A stretch of DNA of 64,000 nucleotides from Aegilops tauschii subsp. strangulata (lineage: Eukaryota; Streptophyta; Magnoliopsida; Poales; Poaceae). The stretch is from the NCBI RefSeq assembly GCF_002575655.3, contig NC_053035.3:374519792-374583791 (forward strand), written 5' to 3'. A program made the position numbers and the translations under genes. Of the stretch, positions 59,420 through 64,000 are shown in pieces (the stretch's first letter is position 1; each line of letters begins with the position of its first letter). The notes below the pieces were generated by a model. That model was not told the origin of the DNA and did no database searches. It was given only the letters and a program-made list of their open reading frames with translations.

Positions 59420-60370
59420 GCTGCTGCTCAAAAGGCATCCACCAAGGATAAGAAGGATGGCAAGGGAACTTCACGAAAGGGCAACCGTTCTTGTCAACGT
59501 TCGTGCTTAACAAGATGTGTGAGATCATAGCCAATGGGGTGAGGATTGACAAGGGCCTCAAGGAGGTGCACTTGATCTTGTAAGGCGAGTGTTCGAGTTT
59601 TGTGTCCAGGAGGTCACTTCGACCCAGGTCTACAACCACCTCTGGAAGTGAAGAGCGAGATGGATCCAATTGTCCAAACTCAGAGACCTAAGCGGCGCTT
59701 CATGGGATCAGGAGACCTGCTCGATCGTTTTGGAGGCAGAGCACTACCAAGGACACACCGTGTTTAGTTCATGAACCACATGTTTAAGCATGTGTACCAT
59801 GACAATCAAAACTAACCACGGTGATGTCTAACTAACCACGCTGCTGTGTTTCTTTCTTAGGATCACCCCAAGGACGCAGAGTTCCTCAACACATCCATCC
59901 AGAACTACTCACAGATGCAACAGATCTTCTCCTTCAGGCTAGCAATCGGCAAGCATGCCATGGACTCCGGTCAGCCGTTCGTTTCGCCTATGCCTATCTT
60001 TCCACACCCTGGAGTCAGAGACCATCGCCCTTGATGGTCCTGATAAGGATGAGGTTCATGTTCCTGTGCTTGAAAGGAAGAGGGAGAGGGCGATTTGATG
60101 GAGGAAGAGCTCAACATCTTCAACAACATGACTCAGGCCGTCAAGGAGGTGGCAACTGCCATCAGGGAGAGCAAGCCGGTCGACATCCACCTTGACCTCT
60201 ACAGCGCCGCCATGGACCAAGGTGGCTTCAGCCCGGGGGCTCTGATGGCGGCTCCGAGCCACCTGCAGGACAACACAGCACAGGGTGTTGGGTTTGTTGC
60301 CATGGCAGACGCCCATAGGGTGCTCTGGCTTCAGGACCTGGCTGGGCAAACACTACTACTAATGTTGTTT
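59420..60370 (+). pseudogene. Myb/SANT-like DNA-binding protein pseudogene (Myb_DNA-bind_3 type)
   Basis: Reading across frames gives the family's order. First is a basic KGNRSW-like start (a lost base at about 59490 changes frame), then FVLNKMCEIIANGV and RIDKGLKEVHL. Next are TSTQVYNHLWK, then RARWIQLSKLRDLSGASWD and TCSIVLEAEHYQGH. After about 110 bases that look like an intron (59765-59860), DHPKDAEFLNTSIQNYSQMQQIFSF follows. The C-terminus (IRESKPVDIHLDLYSAAMDQGGF, DNTAQGVGFVAMADAHRVLWLQ) lies at 60150-60355. At least one in-frame stop and four frame changes are present. Such proteins bind DNA and are encoded by many plant genes and transposons. Because of the repeat context this may be transposon-derived (for example Harbinger-type), which I cannot prove. 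Confidence 0.7.
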
Positions 60371-60465
60371 CTGGTGGTGGTAGTGGTGACGGCGTGCATG
60401 ATCCTCGACGGTGATGGTGATGACGATGTACATTTTGTTGTAGCTAGGGCTTCAACACTGATGAT
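60371..60465. other. 3' flank of Myb/SANT-like pseudogene
   Basis: Contains tggtggtggtagtggtgacgg and gatggtgatgacgatg microsatellite-like stretches. The last five bases before LTR J are atgat, the half target site of J. Confidence 0.5.
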
Positions 60466-60570
60466 TGTCGGCGTTCTGGGAATGGGGGTCCCCAGACTTG
60501 CCTGCCTGCGGCCCACAGCATGGCCCTGCGAGCGGGCCCGTACGGCCCATCTTCATCAATAAGCATTCGA

Positions 60571-60692
60571 GACCCTCACGAGGGTCCAAGCCTCGCGAGG
60601 CGGACGACACAAGACCTCCTCGGGAGCGGCCTCGGCAGGCTGGCTCGCGAGGGGCGGAGAGATCAAGGCAAGGCAAACCTCACGAGGTTCCA
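60571..60692. repeat. Cluster of CCTCRCGAGG palindromes in the J LTR
   Basis: Palindromic units gaccctcacgagggtc (60571), gcctcgcgaggc (60589), ctcgcgag (60645) and cctcacgagg (60678) occur within about 120 bases in U3. Confidence 0.8.
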
Positions 60693-61011
60693 ATGACGCA
60701 ATCCATGACGATCAAGACCAGGCGGGCGCCAGCGCGCACAGTGTCCTTGCTTCCTCTTTGGTGCTAAGGAGGCAAGCGCAGGCGAGGAGTACCGAGGCAT
60801 CAGGCAAAGGTTTCCATATCGGTGCAACGAGACCAAGACCAGCAGGACGGCAAGACGGAGGTCATTGTGGAGCCCAAGCCGGCGTCACCACCAGAGCCTT
60901 TGGCAGGCGAAGACCACCTTTAGTTAGGATAGCTTGTACTAGGTGTCCCCTTTCAAATTGGCCGTTGTGGCATCCCTTCCCGCTCAATATCTGGGAAGAG
61001 GACCAGGTCCT

Positions 61012-61020
61012 CTATAAATA
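61012..61020 (+). promoter_or_regulatory. TATA box of J LTR
   Basis: ctataaata, about 335 bases before the LTR end, on the element strand. Confidence 0.75.
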
Positions 61021-61357
61021 GGGCTAGCCACCATAGTAGGAGGCAACTCGTCTCGAACTCATTCAGTTCATCCTCACACACACCAAGCACAAGAACACCT
61101 CACCTCAGGAGGCTGTTCTTCCCCTTGTACTATTCATACTCAGCCCGAGAGGCAATCCACCACACCACACTGGAGTAGGGTATTACACCACAACGGTGGC
61201 CCGAACCAGTATAAATCTTGTGTCTCTTGTGTTGCGAGTTTGTCGAGCTAAGCTTAGAGATCCCGGTGAGGCTGAGGGCGTGATCTGGTAAAGGAAATCT
61301 TTGTGCGCACCCCAGTGTTCGAACCTCGAGGGTTTTGCCGGAACCCGAAATCCGACA

Positions 61358-61375
61358 TTTGGCGCGCCAGGTACG
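61358..61375 (+). other. Primer-binding site of J
   Basis: 'tttggcgcgccaggtac' follows the LTR end; tggcgcgccaggta is the usual primer site of Tat-type grass elements. I do not assign the tRNA. Confidence 0.6.
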
Positions 61376-61429
61376 GGTGCGCCGAAGCTCTCCTTCCGTT
61401 GATCCGCGTTCTGTTGCCTCGTCATCTTC

Positions 61430-63894
61430 ATGGCGAACGCTCGCCGAGCTCGCGCTGAGCGCCGGGCCGCACTCGCCGCCCGCATTGCTCAGACGGCTCC
61501 TGTCGGCGGGCCACCCCGTTGTTCCCCGTCGCCTGCCGCCAACGCCGCCACCGGCCCGGCGGGGAACGAGCAGTAAGCATCCTCGCTGCACCCCTCGGTG
61601 CGGCGGGACGGCCGCACCGCCACTCCATCGCTGACCCCGGCCGGCTCGTCATCTCACGCCTGTCACGCTCCCGCGAACGCGCAAGCCGCGCTGTGCATGG
61701 CACGCGAAATCCTGCGCTACCGCCCCATCGACGACCTCTAAGAGGACTAGCTCGACCGCATCGCCGAGCTTGTCAGCGCCGCAGGGGCCTCCCCTGTGCC
61801 GTCCCTTTCACTGCCTCGCCCTCCGCCAGCTGCAGGTGACGTGGCTAATGGAGCGCCTCCACCACCTCTGCCCCAAGACGGCGTCCTGGCGCCAAGACGC
61901 GCAGCCCCCCGGTGCGACCCACCACGTCCGGCGCCCGCGCGAGAAGAAAGAAGCTGCCAAGAAGTCCCACGGCCGCGGGAGAACGCTCCTGCGCTCCCGG
62001 CACCGCTATGACAAGACCGTGCGCCGCCTGCGGTGGCGGTGCGCGGACATCAAGGCCAGGCTCCACATCACCAAAGGGTCCCGGTGGCCACCGTGAGCTG
62101 CCGCACTTTCACTCCTTGCTGCATAGCGTCGCATGGCTGGGCAAGTTCAAGCCAGACCTGCCTCCGCGCAACGACGGCACCCCCGACCCCGCGGAGTTCC
62201 TGCAGCTCTATGAGCTGAGCATCGAGGCGGCCAACGGCGACGAGAAAGTCATGGCGAACTGGTTCCCCATGGCTCTCAAGGATGGCGCACGCTCTTGGCT
62301 CCTGAACCTGCCTCCCGGCTCCATCTCCTCCTGGAACGAGATGCGCGACCGCTTCGTCGCCAACTTTCAGGGCACTCACGACCGCCCTCCGGCCGCGGGT
62401 GACCTGCGCCGCGTCAAGCAGCAGCCAGGAGAGACCCTCCAAAAGTACATCCAGCGCTTCAACAACGTTCGCCTCAAGATCCCCAAGGTGACAGACGAGG
62501 CCATCATCTCGGCGTTCTCTGATGGCGTCCGTGACATCAAGATGAAGGAGGAACTCGCCATCCACGAGGAGTTGTGCACGTCTCTGGAGTTGTTCAACCT
62601 GGCGACCAAGTGCGTAAGATCTAAGGAGGGACGCCTTTCCCTCCTCGATCTCCCCGCTGCCGACCTGGAGGAGAAGAAAGCCAAGGTCGAGGACGTGAAG
62701 CGCAAGGGAGTCGCTATGCTCGCGGCGGAGCCGGACATGAAGCGCGGCAAGGACCAGCCTGAGTCGTCCAAGAGCAGCCGACCGTTCTGCGCCTTCCACA
62801 ACGTGCACAACCACAACACCAACGACTGTCAAGAGCTCAGGGCCATTCCCGATGGACACTTCGGTCGACGCCCCGAGCGCAAGGACCGAGGCTACGGCCG
62901 AGGAGGAGGACGCTGGGACGACCGGGGCCCACGCCAGGAGTGGCGTGACCGGCATCATGAGGACCGCTGGCAAGATCAACCTCGCGAGGGCGCCTGGAGG
63001 GATCAGCCTCGTGAGGATCACCCTCAGGGCAACACTGGTCTTCCTCCGCTGCCGCCACCACCAAGAAGGAACGACGACCACCATCAAGACGAGGGGGCTG
63101 GGGGCTTCCAGGAGCCGCGTGCTATCGCCTGCATCTTGGCCGGAGCTCAAGCCCCAACCTCACAGCGTATCTTCAAGCAGTTTGCTCGCGAGGTGAACGC
63201 AGTCCTCCCCAAGCTCGAGGCCACATGCCCGCTCAGGTGGTCCAAGTGCGCCATCACCTTCAGCTCAGCAGACCAGCTCAGGTGTGCGGCCACCGCTGGT
63301 GCTCTCTCGATGCTCTGTTCACCCATCATCAGCAACGTGCAAGTCATCAAGACTCTCATCGATGGTGGCGCAGGGCTTAACATCCTGTCCGTCGAGATGT
63401 TCGACAACTTTCAAGTGCCCTACGATCAGCTTGAGCCTACCAAACCTTTCTCAGGAGTGACTGACGGCTCCACCACCTCGATAGGACAGGTCCGCCTCCT
63501 AGTCACCTTCGGACAGCGCGACAACTACCGCACTGAGCTCATCGACTTCGACGTCGCCCACATCCGTCTGCCATACAATGCCATCCTCGGGTATCCAGCC
63601 CTGGCCAGGTTCATGGCGGTGACCCACCACGGCTACAACGTCCTCAAGACGCCAGGAAGTGGCGGCATCATCACAGTCCCCTGCGAAGAAAGAGATGCGG
63701 TATGCTCCCTCGAGTGTGCCTTCCAAGCTGCAGCAATCGAAGACCCCGACAGCAAGGGCGAGCACCCTCCTGAGGCCATCCCCAAGAAGAAGAAGAAGCA
63801 GCTGCTCCGCACAGGGCCTCGGGGGAGCGGCGTCTCAAGCGGTGCCACGTCGGGATCGGCGCCCGCACCTGGGGCGCCTCCCTCTATTGCATAG
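61430..63894 (+). pseudogene. gag-protease of J (N-terminus broken, rest intact)
   Basis: An ATG at 61430 starts an Arg/Ala-rich N-terminus (MANARRARAERRAALAARIAQ) with in-frame stops near 61575 and 61740 and a frame change near 62000. From about 62095 to 63894 the frame is fully open. The gag core (WLGKFKPDLPPRNDGTPDPAEFLQLY, PGSISSWNEMRDRFVANFQGT, GETLQKYIQRFN) spans about 62120-62640. An RNA-binding CHHC knuckle CAFHNVHNHNTNDC lies at about 62790, then a long Arg/Asp/Gly/His/Gln-rich linker with repeated QPREG-like units, and an aspartic protease with IDGGAGLNIL at about 63357 and AILGYPALARF at about 63580. Ends with a Lys run and PAPGAPPSIA. The open ORF at 61912-63894 includes out-of-frame N-terminal codons. 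Confidence 0.85.
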
Positions 63895-64000
63895 GAAGGC
63901 GTGCCCGGCACCCTCCTCGGGCAGGGCTCGGGGGCTCTCTTCTGGAGGGCCTTAGACCTTGCCAACACTATGAGGGAGGCGCTCGGGCACCATTTGGAGG
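63895..64000 (+). other. Gag-pol boundary of J (start of linker)
   Basis: A TAG ends the gag-protease frame. The following sequence is GC-rich without a clear frame; RT would be expected beyond the window. Confidence 0.5.

Larger units (their letters stand above)
60466..61357 (+). mobile_element. 5' LTR of J (892 bp)
   Basis: TG...CA ends, TATA (tctataaatag) at 61011-61021, poly-CA-like leader and short palindromes cctcacgagg/cctcgcgagg at 60572-60692 upstream of it. Confidence 0.88.
60466..64000 (+). mobile_element. Tat-lineage gypsy element J (5' LTR, gag, protease; cut by window end)
   Basis: LTR 60466-61357 begins tgtcggcgttctggg and ends aaatccgaca. A PBS-like 'ttggcgcgccaggta' follows. 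The gag-protease frame continues to 63894. RT and integrase should lie beyond the window. Lineage is inferred from the gag core (PGSISSWNEMRDRFVANFQGT) and the CHHC knuckle typical of RIRE2/Retand-like elements. Confidence 0.85.

Noticed and set aside
59391..60767. Independent small genes at 59391-59669, 60056-60349 and 60465-60767
   Set aside because: The first two are antisense shadows of the Myb/SANT-like pseudogene; the third is in the J LTR.
62068..63150. 360-aa minus-strand ORF
   Set aside because: Mirror frame of the GC-rich gag of J; Leu/Val/Arg/Gly-rich with no motif, whereas the plus strand has clear gag and protease.
1..64000. tRNA or rRNA genes
   Set aside because: Only primer-binding sites resemble tRNA 3' ends; I found no cloverleaf or rRNA core sequence.

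Overview
The window is transposable-element-dominated intergenic DNA from a large-genome grass, almost certainly a Triticeae species (wheat, barley, rye or Aegilops). The main reason is a Ty1/copia element with Angela/BARE/WIS-type LTRs. It sits among Athila-type Ty3/gypsy LTRs that begin TGATACGTC and Tat-type gypsy elements, in the deep nesting typical of these genomes. I found no intact host gene, rRNA, tRNA or CRISPR. Nearly every coding region is a broken retrotransposon gene.

Layout. (F) 1-609: start of a minus-strand LTR inserted in E. (E) 610-3729: 3' end of a plus-strand gypsy element (internal tail plus 3' LTR). E interrupts (G) 3730-7922, the 3' part of a plus-strand Tat-lineage gypsy element that carries a spliced antisense gene with its own TATA box. 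7923-13024: unassigned repeats with degenerate tandem arrays. (H) 13025-20309 plus 57132-57909: a minus-strand non-autonomous LTR element with a broken copia-type gag and an accessory gene that has its own promoter. H is split by (A) 20310-57131, a minus-strand Angela-type copia element flanked by a 5-bp target duplication (tcccc). A's left LTR (20310-21568 and 41979-42410) holds two further gypsy units. One is (D) 21569-34463, an Athila-lineage element with a tandem arrangement (partial internal, LTR, full internal, truncated LTR). The other is (C) 34464-41978, a minus-strand gag-only gypsy element. A's pol and gag occupy 42411-46195. A's long leader is split by (B) 46753-54671, a minus-strand non-autonomous element with copia-type gag. 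A's 5' LTR is 55404-57131. After H come 57910-60465, unassigned DNA and a Myb/SANT-like pseudogene that keeps its promoter, and then (J) 60466-64000, the 5' LTR and gag-protease of a plus-strand Tat-lineage gypsy element cut by the window end.

The order of events can be read from the nesting: H is older than A, and A is older than B, C and D. G is older than E, and E is older than F. Three points stand out. Accessory genes with their own promoter-like signals sit inside LTR elements (antisense in G; sense in H; a post-pol ORF pair behind a GC-rich hairpin and a TATA box in D). Dense arrays of short palindromes lie near the promoters of three unrelated LTR families (H, B, J). Several junctions show deletions with microhomology.

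All boundaries come from reading repeats, TG...CA ends, primer-binding sites and polypurine tracts by eye. Family names beyond lineage level are tentative.
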